Below are positions 39,322-54,927 of a stretch of DNA of 64,000 nt, piece after piece. The stretch lies in the NCBI RefSeq assembly GCF_036324505.1, contig NC_086370.1, positions 13,130,512-13,194,511 on the forward strand, given 5' to 3'. Both the position numbers and the translations under genes were made by a program. The notes under the pieces were generated by a model that made no database searches, had not been told where the DNA came from, and saw nothing but the letters and a program-made list of their open reading frames with translations. The stretch comes from Eleginops maclovinus (lineage: Eukaryota > Chordata > Actinopteri > Perciformes > Eleginopidae). The first letter of the stretch is position 1. Every line of letters begins with the position of its first letter.

Positions 39322-39327
39322 TTTATT
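39322..39327 (-). terminator. spef1: spef1 polyadenylation signal
   Basis: TTTATT on the plus strand gives AATAAA on the minus strand only about 43 bp after the spef1 stop codon, so the 3' UTR is very short. Confidence 0.6.
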
Positions 39328-39369
39328 GCAGATGATGTCACAGGGTTATACCACAGAGCTATGTGTGTA

Positions 39370-43389
<4,020 letters not shown>

Positions 43390-43566
43390 TTTTCTCAAAA
43401 CGACTTCGGTTTCTGGATACTCTGTAAACTGAGCTAGCTTGCTAGTTTATCCCGACAACTGGTTGTTTAATACGTTGCTAGGCGACCGACAGTTAACAAT
43501 GGCAACAGATAATGGCGACTGAAGGACGGGAAAAATGACTTAAAAACGTTGATTTTGCAGATTCTC

Positions 43567-43572
43567 TTTATT
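43567..43572 (-). terminator. adam8: candidate adam8 polyadenylation signal
   Basis: AATAAA on the minus strand about 840 bp past the adam8 stop, and only about 180 bp upstream of the spef1 ATG. The end of adam8 therefore lies in the spef1 promoter region. Confidence 0.5.
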
Positions 43573-44408
43573 GTTAGCTCCGTCATACTGACAAAAAGAA
43601 GCTCTAAATAAATAAGAACGGTTTAAATGAACGTTCATTTCAAAGTTTGCAGGAAAAAACAAGGCATAATCCTAAATGTAAGCGAATTCCACAATTATTT
43701 GGCATCAAGGACTAGTCTGCTGCATAAAATATGCATTTTAAAATCCCTTGAATAGTTACAATCAACTTGTATCAAGCCAACATACAAAACAAAACAGCGG
43801 CATGTAATATTTCAGTATCACAAAGTCAAGCATACCCTGGTTAGTACAAAACAATTTCAAGGAAAAGTTATAACTTTTGTGGTTCATCCTTAATTAAACA
43901 ATCCGTAAAGTGCCCATGTTGGTGCCATATTTGTATCTATTTTTTAAAATCCCTTTACGACAATATTTCTTAGAAAAAGCAGTACCAAAATCAATGTGAG
44001 GGAATTGGTATACAGTTACAGCATCAAAAGTGCAATTGCCTCATACATAGTTCACATATCCAAGGATCAAGAGAGACATTTCCCTTAAAAAAATACAAAA
44101 AATCATCATCATGGCGGCTTAGCCATTTGTCATTTATAAAGCACAGAAGTTGAGTCTGTCAATCACGGCTTCAGGTCATTATTAACATACTGAAGGCTTA
44201 CATAAGCAAGACACAGACGGTGGTAATCCTCAGGCAGACCATAATTGACGGAAAAGCTCTGTCACCTTGTGTTCTGTGGATCTGGTTTCCACTTTAAAAA
44301 GAGACATGTGTCTCCTGCAAGGATTTCTAGGTCCTTCTTAGGTGGGACAACAAAAGTGTCTTCTGTCAGAGGATCTCATTGTTTACACCAGGCTGAATTA
44401 TTCCTCGG
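43573..44408 (-). other. adam8: adam8 3' UTR
   Basis: Untranslated tail between the adam8 stop at 44409 and the candidate polyadenylation signal. AT-rich, with no coding seen. Confidence 0.5.
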
Positions 44409-47400
44409 TCATCTGGGCCTGCTGGAGGGCATCAGGGCGGCTCTGCCTGCAAGCTAGAAAAACAAGTTGTGTTAACAAACATACGGCTGATGAGCTTCTC
44501 TCAGTAGAACTCAAGATGTCTTTCTCTCTTTGCTTAAAGCCTCTTAGTTATTCAGAGGTGGCCCAGAGAAGTTTACTTGCTTACTGACTCACTAACCCCG
44601 AGTCACTGCTTGTTCATTACACTGCTATGTTGGGATAATGCCCCAAACCACAGACGTCTTTATAAATGTGAATGCTTTGAATGACTTTAATAATGTCTGA
44701 ATACCAACTGCCAGGATCTGGAAGATTTAGGAAAGTGCGGCTGACTCAAATACATACCAGCTGAGTGTGTGGCAGTGGAGAGCAGACTGCAGAGGGCTTT
44801 GGCTTCACTGGAGGCATCGGAGGTTTTGGCTTCATGAGCTTAGAGAGCAGATGTTCACATTTTAAAAAAAGTGTCGATGGAATGAACAGTTAAATATGTG
44901 AATTCAAACATGAAGATTTTCTGTAAAATGTTTTTTTACTTACCGGTTTCGATGCCAGTGGTGGCAGGGGTCTGGATGGAGGTAGTGGCTTATTCTGAGA
45001 AATAAAAAGACAAAAAACTTTAACAACCATTAATACAAATAAAAATCAATTAGAGTCCTTCAAAAATAAATTCAACATTTTCAAAATGCAACTTACCTCA
45101 GTATAGATTGGCTTGCTTGAAACAGGCTGCATAAAGGACCTTACAACCTTAAGAAACACATTTATTTGCTGGTTAAAATACAGATATAGAAAAAAACTGC
45201 AACATTTAATAAAGACAAAACAGATCTGAATACCTGTTGAATCTGTGATGGCTGTGGGACAGCTGACACTTTCGTAGGTGGCTGTAAGGACACAATTAGA
45301 GATGAGTGGAGGCGAAATTTCTGTCTTTTCAACCATAATTCAGTACAATAATGGCCTGTTTATAATTCAGATTAGCATCCCTGGATCTTATTAGTTGTCA
45401 GTGTGTGGCTCAGGCACAATTCAGTAGGCAGATGTTTGCAATGACATGGTATAAGGTGCAACCTATAAATGCCAACAATGTCAATATAATGTCTAAATGA
45501 GACAGACTAAAAGCTAAACGTTTTATTGATAGTGCTATTGCTCACCACTGGAGCTGCTCTGCTGGGTTTCAGTGCTCCGGGATGTGGTCTGGCAGCAGCA
45601 GAAGACAAAGGTTTGTAGGCTTGAGTGGCCGAAGACTCCACAAATGTAGGCTGGCTGATGTGTGTGGACCCGAGGCGGGGGCTGTCTCGTGTACCACTTG
45701 TCTTAAACAACGGGTTAGTTTGTCCAGAGGTTGATTGGAGGCATCTATAATAAAAAAGAAGCTTAAATTTAAGATGAACAACAAAGACAGAGTTGTACAA
45801 AATAATCAAACAGAGACTAAAATAAATTGAAAAAAAAGTATGTACCTCTTCGCAGGTCGCCTTCTTTTGATGCAGCACATCAAACTCCCAATAACCAAGA
45901 CTGACAGCAGGAGCAAACCAACCACCAGGGACACGATAAACACCACCATACCTGCCTCTGCACACACAATCACACATTGATTGTGACAATATTGCTTTAC
46001 GCTCAAGGATGAGCATGTAACAGAGTACGTCATTGCTCAGGAAGCAAATGCACTGTAACATCATTAGCTCATTTGTACAGACTGGCTGGGGACTTCCAGT
46101 ACAGTGTTTATCAGAACATAGTGCAATTGTTTAAGAGTGAATTTTAAGTAATATATCTCAGTTAAAACAGAGTAGAGGAGGAGCAGACACAAACAGCCTT
46201 GTGTGTGAAGCATGGTCATAAAAAGGTCAAGCATATGAAGACGTGTACAATACCTTGAGGGAGTTCTGACTGCTCCACATTGCAGAAAGGCGGGGCCCAG
46301 CCAGGGTTGCAGTGGCACTTCCTCTCATGATTACAAACCTGCCGATGATCAAAGTCACTGTCAGATTTGCCACTATTGCTATAAACAGGGTTGGGTAATC
46401 AAGGACTCAATAGAACTACATAATCAGATTACAATATAATAGTAACTATAATTATCCCAGATTAAATTTAAGAAATGTGCAATTAGATTTTAGTTTCTTT
46501 GTCAAATATTACCTATAATGTAACTTTTCCTTTAATATAAGGTCCTTTCAAAAATATGAAACTTTCTTTCATTTAAGACAAGCATTCCTGCCGTTTTGCA
46601 ATGTTTGGAAATGTTTAAAAAGAAAAAAATAATAGTTGTGTATTTCGAGGTAGTCCAATTGTAATCCAAAAGTATTCATATGTATGCAATTTGTATAAAA
46701 ATACTACTTTTAAATCTGAATGTCATTTGTATTCAACTGCCTACATTAAATGAGTCATCTGGTATAAGCCTGGCTAAACAGTGTTGTAAAGTATTGTAAT
46801 GTCAGCAGATCTCTCACCCCATGGTTGTTGCATTTGGCGGAGCAATCATTTGTCCCGTACTCTTGTATGTTTGTGATGTCTTGACACCGTTGATTGTAGC
46901 AAACCTGAAAGACGAAGACACTGTTAACACATCTTGTGTCCACAGAGGTTTGGTTGGTATTAACAGCACACAGTTTTCCTACCATGTTGCTGCCACACTT
47001 GGTACCAACAGGCACCATGCCCAGGTCTGCAGGGTAGTTATCTTCAGGGTTCATAGTTGCCTCGTTGCATATTTCTCCATTTCCCACTCTGTTGAAGGAC
47101 TTCCTGGATGTCACTGGAAACTCCCAGCCCCCGGTGCAGAAAAGTGTCCCACAGGATTGATCTCTGTGACCAAGAACCACAAAGCATTGATACCAAACCC
47201 CAACAACACCGCACTGTTAATAAACACTCTGATAGTGCTGATTGTATTTTTAGTACATACCGGATTGAACATCTCTGGCTGAACAGCGTCTTTCTACAGT
47301 TTCCGTACTGGTTGAAGCAAGCATCTGGAGCTACTTTAGCATCTAAACAGAATCATGACAAACGAGTTAGCTGCAGACCTAGGAGTTTTCATTTTCTATA

Positions 47401-50400
47401 CTGTATATCCAGTTGTAGAAAGCAACTTAGAATCCCAACTTCTTGCTGCTTTAAACTTTTACTACACTTAATATTAGAAGCCAATATTGAACTTTTCCCT
47501 CCCCTATGTGGCAACATGAGTTGTTACTTTCTTTGCAGATTCAGCTATAACATTATGATATGTCATTTTGCATTAAGCTTCCCGGCTGAAATAAAAGACG
47601 GCCTTTAACAGCTGAATCATAAAGTGATGCTAACACAATAATTAATAAATCATGTTTTCTGAAATTGGCTAATAATTACACTTTTACTTTCAGAGTATTT
47701 CCACACATTGGTACTGGTACTTTTACGTAAAAGATCTGAGCACTTCCTCCGCCTCTGTCAGAATCAAAGGACAAACAGTTTTCCACTGGTGTTTGTTACC
47801 TGGCCCCCAAAGTCTCTTGCAGTGTTCCTGCTGTGAAGGGCACTGTCCATTGTAGCAGTATCCTCTTCCACGGTTGCAAGACAGACCGTTCTGGGTGAAC
47901 GCGTCAGTCGGACAGGTGGCAGAGAAGCCAGTGCAGAACTCTGCCAGGTCACAGTCTCCTGTCTTCGGGCGGCAGACGCTGCCTGTCGGTTTCAGCTGCA
48001 GAGCGGAGAGAAACGCAGATGGGGATGTACCGACTACTGAAATAAGAACACTCACACATAACCAGCCAGAAGGCAGGCTCACACAGTGTCTAGCTACACG
48101 GTAACACAATAAGTATCAGTGAGACTTCACTCATCGACAATAGAGAGGGCATAGTAAGTTTTACTTACTTGGCAGTTGTTGCAGCACTCTCCATGTGCAC
48201 ACTGGGCTCCTGCATTAAGTTTGCAGGTGGTGGCATTGCAACAGGGATTCTTGCACTCCTTCACGAGACAAACAGAATATTACGAAACATTTTACTTTAT
48301 GTGCGCTTTGATTATATTATTGTGTATATCCTAGAAATGGGACCAAGTCAGTCTCAACTCTTTGTACTCAAGTCCCAATTCCATTTTCCATTTACCTACT
48401 GTAATTCATTTTGAGCTTATACACAAACCAATTATCTTTGGTATTGTGTTTTTTTCAAACTGGTGCTCAGTAATGTCACGAGTCATTCGTTTTAAAGCCT
48501 AAGTGTTTTTATTATTATTTTGTCAAGTCTAAAGTGATCACATTTGGGACTGGTTTATACATAATTTCGACGCCATGCACAAACCTCTGCAGTGCCACAG
48601 TCACACTCCTCTCCCGGCTCCAGGAAGGCATTTCCACACACTGGCCCTCCGTAGACGCGCTCAGTAGAGGGAGTGTCCAGCAGACAGGCAGGGTTCACCT
48701 CCTCCAGGAACCTGCTGAGCTGCTGCTGACTGCAACTGCTGAACCGCTCAGGATACACAAGGCTGAGATGCAGGATCAAGAAAAAGAAATGTGAATACAA
48801 GCTTTCCCTTGGGTTTATACAATGGTGGATTTGAGGCAGTTTATCTGCCAGCAAGCTTACCCGACACTCTCGGACATGATGCAGCCTTTTTTCGATATTA
48901 AATAGCCGCAAACACAGTTTTCAGAATCATGGGACAAGCCCAGGTTGTGACCCATCTCATGTGCAATAGTAGAGGCCACTCCTATTGAGTTGGTGTTATG
49001 GTCCTGTGTGTGGAGTAGAGTAAACAACAAAATTAACATCACACAACTCCCATTAATTTTCTCTATATTTTTACACAGAAATGTTGCAAAAAAGTATAAT
49101 CACCTCATTGACAGCTCCAGAGTTAGAGGTGCACATTGCGTTGGTGTTGGCTAATCCGACAGTGGAGCCATCAAAATCCACACCTCTGAGTGAAGAACAG
49201 GACAAACGATTAGATGCCAGCCAGTTCTAGCAGCTCAACACATCATCTTGGCATTGTCTTTTCAGTGGGCAGCTAGAGAACCTTGGAGAGACTCAATTCT
49301 CCTATGTGCGTTACTGTGTATGTGTGTTAAGATCAAATCCCATCTTCTCATTCTTACGTGATGAACTGTGCGTTGTCGTGTTTGTTCCTCGGCAGAAGGC
49401 TTCGCTGACGCCACTCGAGGAAGCGCATGAGGGTGACTTCTGGTTTAGTGCTGACCTCCATCTGATCTTTGTATGACCAGATATCCAGACCCACCAGCAT
49501 CACACGGACACCCACTGGGCGATACAGCTGAAACAAAGCAACATGTTAGCACAAACTGAATGCAACAAAAATTGAATGAGATATTTAGAAGAGTATTTTT
49601 GAATGCATAGGATTCAAACAAGTAATTCTACAAATCACAGAACCAAAGGCCTCATCGGTCCCAGGAAACACCTGTTGGGTCTAGTGCTGTCTGATGTGTG
49701 CAGTTCTCTTTCAGAGTATGCAAAGAGGATTGTGAGCAATGTGTGAAGCATAACAGCTTTGGTGTGAAGATTCACAGTTAAAGTTAGATTTTCACAGTGA
49801 GAGAACTATCCCTTTGCTATTATTGGTCAGATTCCAGTCAGTGAGGAACACATAGTATCAGGACAGATTTCTTGTGTTCAATACACTCAAAATGAAAGGT
49901 CTGGAAACGTGGCAGTCATGCATTGTGATTCAAACTGTTGAAGCTTTCATTTTCTTCTAAAAGTACAAATCGCTGGAAAATGTTGATGGGTACTGAGTCT
50001 GAGGTCAAAGAAAGTTAAAAAGAATCAAGCTTTTATACTAATGTTTATTTTAGAATGTTGTTCTAAAATTTCATCAGATCATTGCTTTTTGTTAGCTGAG
50101 CAAAAACATGACAAGGTTGAACCTTTTAAAGTGATAGACAACAGAGGAACAAACGTACCTTGTCCACGTGGTTTGCTATTTCAAGCGCTCTAGCCTGTAT
50201 GGTCTTCTTACTGCCAAACTTCTTGTACTAAAAAGAAAATGTTTATATTAGTGAAAGACCCAACAACGTATCAGATACAAAAGAGAGATTACTGTTTGAA
50301 AGGCAATGTGAATCATCCAAAAGATCATTATACTTGGCTACATCTGCAATAACAGGGTCAGTCAGGGAAAGGAAATATATCAAACCTCCGTGTGGTCGAC

Positions 50401-52584
50401 CACCACAACCAGCTCCACTGTCCTAGGTTTCCTGAACGTTCTTTGGTCTGGGCTCTGCTTTTCTAAAAAAACACAAAAGGGTTGATGATATAAACAACAT
50501 AAAGAGAGTCTGTAAGTTTTATATTCTTTAGAAATCAACTTTATTTGTAAGTACCTCTCAAAACATGAAATAAGATTAAAAAGAAGATTAAAACTGCAAA
50601 GAATTCTGATGCAAAGATGATTGAGGCTTAACAAAAAAAATGTGACAAGTATTGTCTCTGTATTTTTTATTTTATTTTTATTTTTAATACAACAGATTAT
50701 CAACGTGCAAAGTGCAAAAAACTTAGTATGAATGGAATTGTCCTAACTGTTTTAGGGCTGTATAGTATTGCAGTATTATTCAAGATCTTAAGCTGCATAT
50801 TTTATGGTCTTTGCTGTTTTTTTTAGCTGAAATTTGTCAAATATAAGAATGCTGCAGGATATCAGCTGTCGGCTTCGAACCCTGGTGTATTTCTGTATGT
50901 GTGTACTCTGTGTTTCTTTACCAGGCTGCTGAGCTGGAACAGTCCAGACGGACGAGCTCCATGATCATAGAAAGTGGTTGTGTTTCCATGGGAACAGGAG
51001 CTTCTCTTCCTCCTCAGGTGTTTGTAGTTGTAGACAGCATGAAGACCCTCGTCACTTTGAGCCTGGGAGTTCTGTCTGCCGTCCTGCTGTCCCACCTTGG
51101 CGTCGGCCAAAGGTTCGATAAGATGCGTTTGGTCCTGGAGACGCACAAACCCCCTGTAGTGCAGAGCAGGAAGTTCTTAGAAACTCACAAAACAGTTGTT
51201 TTCTTTTTCTTCAGCATTTCTTTGTTTATCAAGCTTTCAAGTTTCCACAGATACTGACACGAATAAACATGTATTTCTTATGAAAGATAGAACAGAAATG
51301 ACATCCAGCAATACTCACTTTATTCCTGAGCATAGTTCCACACTGGCAGAGGAGTCCTCTACTCCCACTATGTGCCCATGGTAGTAGCAGTGAACCTGTA
51401 CAGACAGGCGTTATTCGTCAGAGACAAAAGGAGAGATTTAACTCAAACTCAGTTTTTTTCCATAAGCACAATGTGAAATTTTCCCAATTTGAATCACAAT
51501 ATTGAACAAAATATTGTGATGTGTGTGTCATGGTCAGATGAAGTGTCTTGTGAAATGTCCTAACCATATATGTAAATTCCTCTTCCATATTGGACTCAAG
51601 TTTGGCAGTGGATTGTGTCACCTCTTATAAAAAGAACATTTGCGAAACTTCCTTTTATCGTGACATCTGATGTTTCCGAATAAGAAGTTACTGGCAAGTC
51701 TTTCATAAATTGCCAGTAACTTTGAAGATGAAGACAATTAGATCATGGATGTACTTGTTTTTTTGTGTTACTTAACAGGTAGCTTAATATATTGGGGAAA
51801 TACTGTAACCAAAATTGAAGAAATACTTGCATTATACATTTTCTTGGACCCTTTTCTACTTTTTCTTATATTTAACATACAGTCTATCACATATTTTGTA
51901 ATTTAGACTGACAACAAAATAGCCAAACCAGCGTTTTACAAAAGTAAAAAAAATGAAACAAAGACACCGGAAGCCCAATGTAAAAAAACAACGAAACTGG
52001 GGGAGCAGGTGTCACAGGATATCCCACACGTAACTGCCTCATGCCTGTACAGTAAAATAAAGATCTTTGGTAGTATTACACCAGCCTTGTTTCAGACCTC
52101 TGAATCGCCCACATCATTATTCAATGATACAAACAGAATGAATCGAGTGAAAAAAAAAGAAAGGACATCTGATTACTGAGTACCACACTGTGGTTGTAAT
52201 CAGCTTTCATTTAAGGCTTACAATCTAAATGTTCACTACACATGCATGTATTTCTGATGTATCACATTGTAATGCAAGCACGTATATGGATTCATTTATA
52301 ATGAAATAGTGTTGGAAAAAAGCTACATACCTTCAGATCTGGAGTAGTAGTGACTTCGGTGCCCTGATCAGTATAGTGTGTCACAGAGAAGTTTTCCCCG
52401 ACAAGGTCTCTGAAAAGAACAGATTTTATTTTGTATGCCAATAATATTTACACATCAAGAAAGAAAATACAGAAAAAAATAATACTTCCAAACATTTGAG
52501 CTTTTCTCACTTGTTCTTTTCCAGATGCAACGTGTAGTTTTTCCCTGCTATCGTCAAAGAGTACTGGAGCACATCAGGGTATGG

Positions 52585-52681
<97 letters not shown>

Positions 52682-53043
52682 TATACTTTATTACATTGTT
52701 AACATGTGTGTTCAAACTGTATATAGGCTATTATTTAAATTTCTTAACAAATGCATATAAAAACTTTAACTGTAGAGTGTGTGTTACCTGATGTGTAGTA
52801 GCCTCATTACTGAGAGATGAATCCTTCAGCCTTTGAGGTATCACAGTTTGGTACTTCATCACATGAGATAGAGTCCTCACGCTGCCCGCAATTGTTCCTG
52901 CAAGTACCAGGAGAAGGCTATTAGATGAGACCAAAAGGAAAGAAGAAAAGAAAAAAAAGGAAAGAAAGACACAGAGAAAAAGTAAGAAAAGTCGTACCCC
53001 ACGAGGAGAAGAAAATCCATAAGAGATATCCAGAATATTGCAT
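44409..53043 (-). CDS. adam8: ADAM8 metalloprotease-disintegrin
   Basis: Membrane-anchored zinc metalloprotease of leukocytes that sheds cell-surface proteins. Exons: 52998-53043, 52788-52897, 52511-52584, 52331-52409, 51319-51395, 50922-51153, 50386-50454, 50159-50227, 49358-49527, 49104-49185, 48861-49003, 48585-48762, 48169-48258, 47800-47995, 47261-47342, 46983-47163, 46818-46904, 46254-46338, 45846-45957, 45546-45744, 45234-45281, 45097-45147, 44944-44994, 44758-44838, 44409-44453; 2637 nt, 878 residues (human 824). Signal peptide; prodomain with [11 protein letters not shown] and an RRKR furin-type site at 176-179; protease with zinc site [12 protein letters not shown] (351-362); disintegrin ([14 protein letters not shown]); Cys-rich; EGF-like ([12 protein letters not shown]); one membrane helix (about 687-710); proline-rich cytoplasmic tail with SH3-ligand-like [10 protein letters not shown]. 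Teleosts may have two copies; a or b not assigned. Confidence 0.95.
46388..46745. repeat. decayed interspersed repeat in adam8 intron
   Basis: GGGTTGGGTAATCAAGGACT followed by AT-rich sequence with ATTACAATATAATAGTAAC and CAATTGTAATCCAAAAGTAT blocks resembles degenerate fish DNA-transposon-derived repeats. No coding and no clean terminal repeats. Boundaries are approximate. Confidence 0.4.
52587..52679. repeat. (AC)46 at the 3' splice site of adam8 intron 2
   Basis: On the minus strand this is a (GU)46 run ending at acceptor GTGTAG|CCATAC. It fills nearly half of the 203-bp intron 52585-52787 and replaces the polypyrimidine tract. The same intron's donor reads CAG|GTAACACACACTC, with a short AC run. 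Confidence 0.96.
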
Positions 53044-54007
53044 GTTGCTCTACCGGACGGACTCTGTCATTGTGTGCTGGAGAGTCTGAGGGAAATAGGC
53101 TCCTCAGCTCTCCGCCCCTCTCTGCTGTGTAATATCCTGAAAATTACCATTTGAGCTTGACAAACCACATGAGTCACTATCCGAGTCTTAAAAAAAGTCC
53201 AACGTTGTTCTTTACAACATTTATATAAATGATGTAAGGTGCTGATCCAATGTTTAAGTTACAGATTTGATTTTTGCCGGAAATTAAGCTGTAGTGATGA
53301 ACATCAGTTAGAAATATGTGGAAGTTTTCCAGTGTGTTACAAAAAAGAAAGTCATCTCAGCCCTAAAGTTCCCCTCCTTCGTTTTGAAGCTTCTATGTGG
53401 CTAAGGGGGATTTTTAAGTTCGTCTTTCTCTCAGGATTTGATTTGAAAAAATAAATAAAACGTCCTACAGAACAGATTAAACATATAACATTATGTTTTT
53501 ACAGCGACGAACATGTCGTCCCTGTAGGCTACTAATTCAGAAAGGAAAAATTAAGTTAATGTCAGTCCTGAACACCGTTTAAAAAAAAAAAAAAAAAACA
53601 CAGGGAAAACACTTACTTTACGTGGGGCACCAAAAGTTTCTTTGTTGAGATGACAACACGTAAATTTAATCTTACTAAGGAATATTTACAGTGTAAGTAA
53701 GCATATACACTAAGTAGATAACGCTGTAAAAGATGTTGACACATGGCGAATTGACCCATAACCTAACCTAACCTAACCTAAACCAAACCTTCAAGGTTAT
53801 ATTAAATAAGTGTAAATCATATAATCCTATTACCCAAACTTTTTGAAGGGCACATACCAGGTGATGGCGACAACGCACCAATTTGGGTTTGACAACCGCC
53901 CAAGTACTAGATGACGTCGTCAATCCGCGACAACCTCAACCAAAACATAAAAGCTCTTGACGTTCACAGGAGTTGGAGCTTTTAACAGACGTTTTTTTCA
54001 CAAAACG
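53044..54007. promoter_or_regulatory. shared adam8/znf511 divergent promoter region
   Basis: The adam8 and znf511 start codons face away from each other with 964 bp between them. The znf511 side (about 53860-53960) has local CpGs (GATGACGTCGTC, a CRE-like TGACGTC). A purine/pyrimidine-neutral AT-rich middle holds an A18 run and four AACCT repeats at 53756-53780. Exact start sites are unknown. Confidence 0.5.
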
Positions 54008-54889
54008 ATGTTGCAACCAGACTTGGTACTACTTCTGACAGAGGGACATGTGTTGGTAAAGAGCTGTGATGAAGACTGTCTGACAGAAAATATTCTGGAG
54101 CCGAGGCAGAGTGAGGGTGAGGAGGGTGATGAGGGAAACCCGTTCAACTTCAGCCCGCAGCTCATTCACCTGCACAGGGACCACCAGCTGTTTGAGGTAA
54201 CATAGCAACAATAAAATAACCCGTACTCATTCTGCTGAAGCATATGGGTAACCGGCGCTACCATTTTAGCTAGCTTACCTTTTCACCATAACTCACTGCA
54301 GGTGAATGTTGTTCACAGGATGGGGACATTCACAGACACATGTACCTGCAAGACCTCTACATCTCAGAGGCTGAGGACAAGCCAGCACTCGGGTATGAAA
54401 ACCATGGTTAGCTTTTGTAAAAATGTTTTTAAAAAAAGCTTGTGTGTGACTGTGGTTAACGAACACAACGCATTTTCTTTCTTTATTTGTATTGTGTCTT
54501 TTATTGAACAAAGAAAATGCATAACAAAACAAAAGAGAAGAGATGATATATATCAGATTATAGCAGTTGCCCAAATTACAACCAAAAAACAATAAAACAT
54601 TCTCTAGTGCCTATCACACTAACAATTATAACAAATGAAAAAAACAGTTGTATAAAATGTGAATACTATCTACATTATATAGGCAATTCAATTTCAGGGA
54701 GGATGGTGTAGGTACTTCACTTTAAAGCAAAAACAAACAAGGAAAATACAAGTATATGACAATGTATGCTTGGTTAACTTTACAAACACCCAAAACTAAC
54801 AGGGTTATGAATAATTACATCAAAACAACAGTTAGCTAAAGCTAGGTGGTGAGAGATTTTTCTGAAACTCAGTGAAACAACTTCAGACA

Positions 54890-54927
<38 letters not shown>

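Noticed and set aside
53756..53780. (AACCT)n, similar to an insect-type telomere repeat
   Set aside because: Only about four copies, internal, and not the vertebrate TTAGGG unit; treated as chance simple sequence.
53957..54007. N-terminal extension of znf511 (17 codons)
   Set aside because: The frame opens with TTG, not ATG; the first ATG at 54008 gives a normal start.
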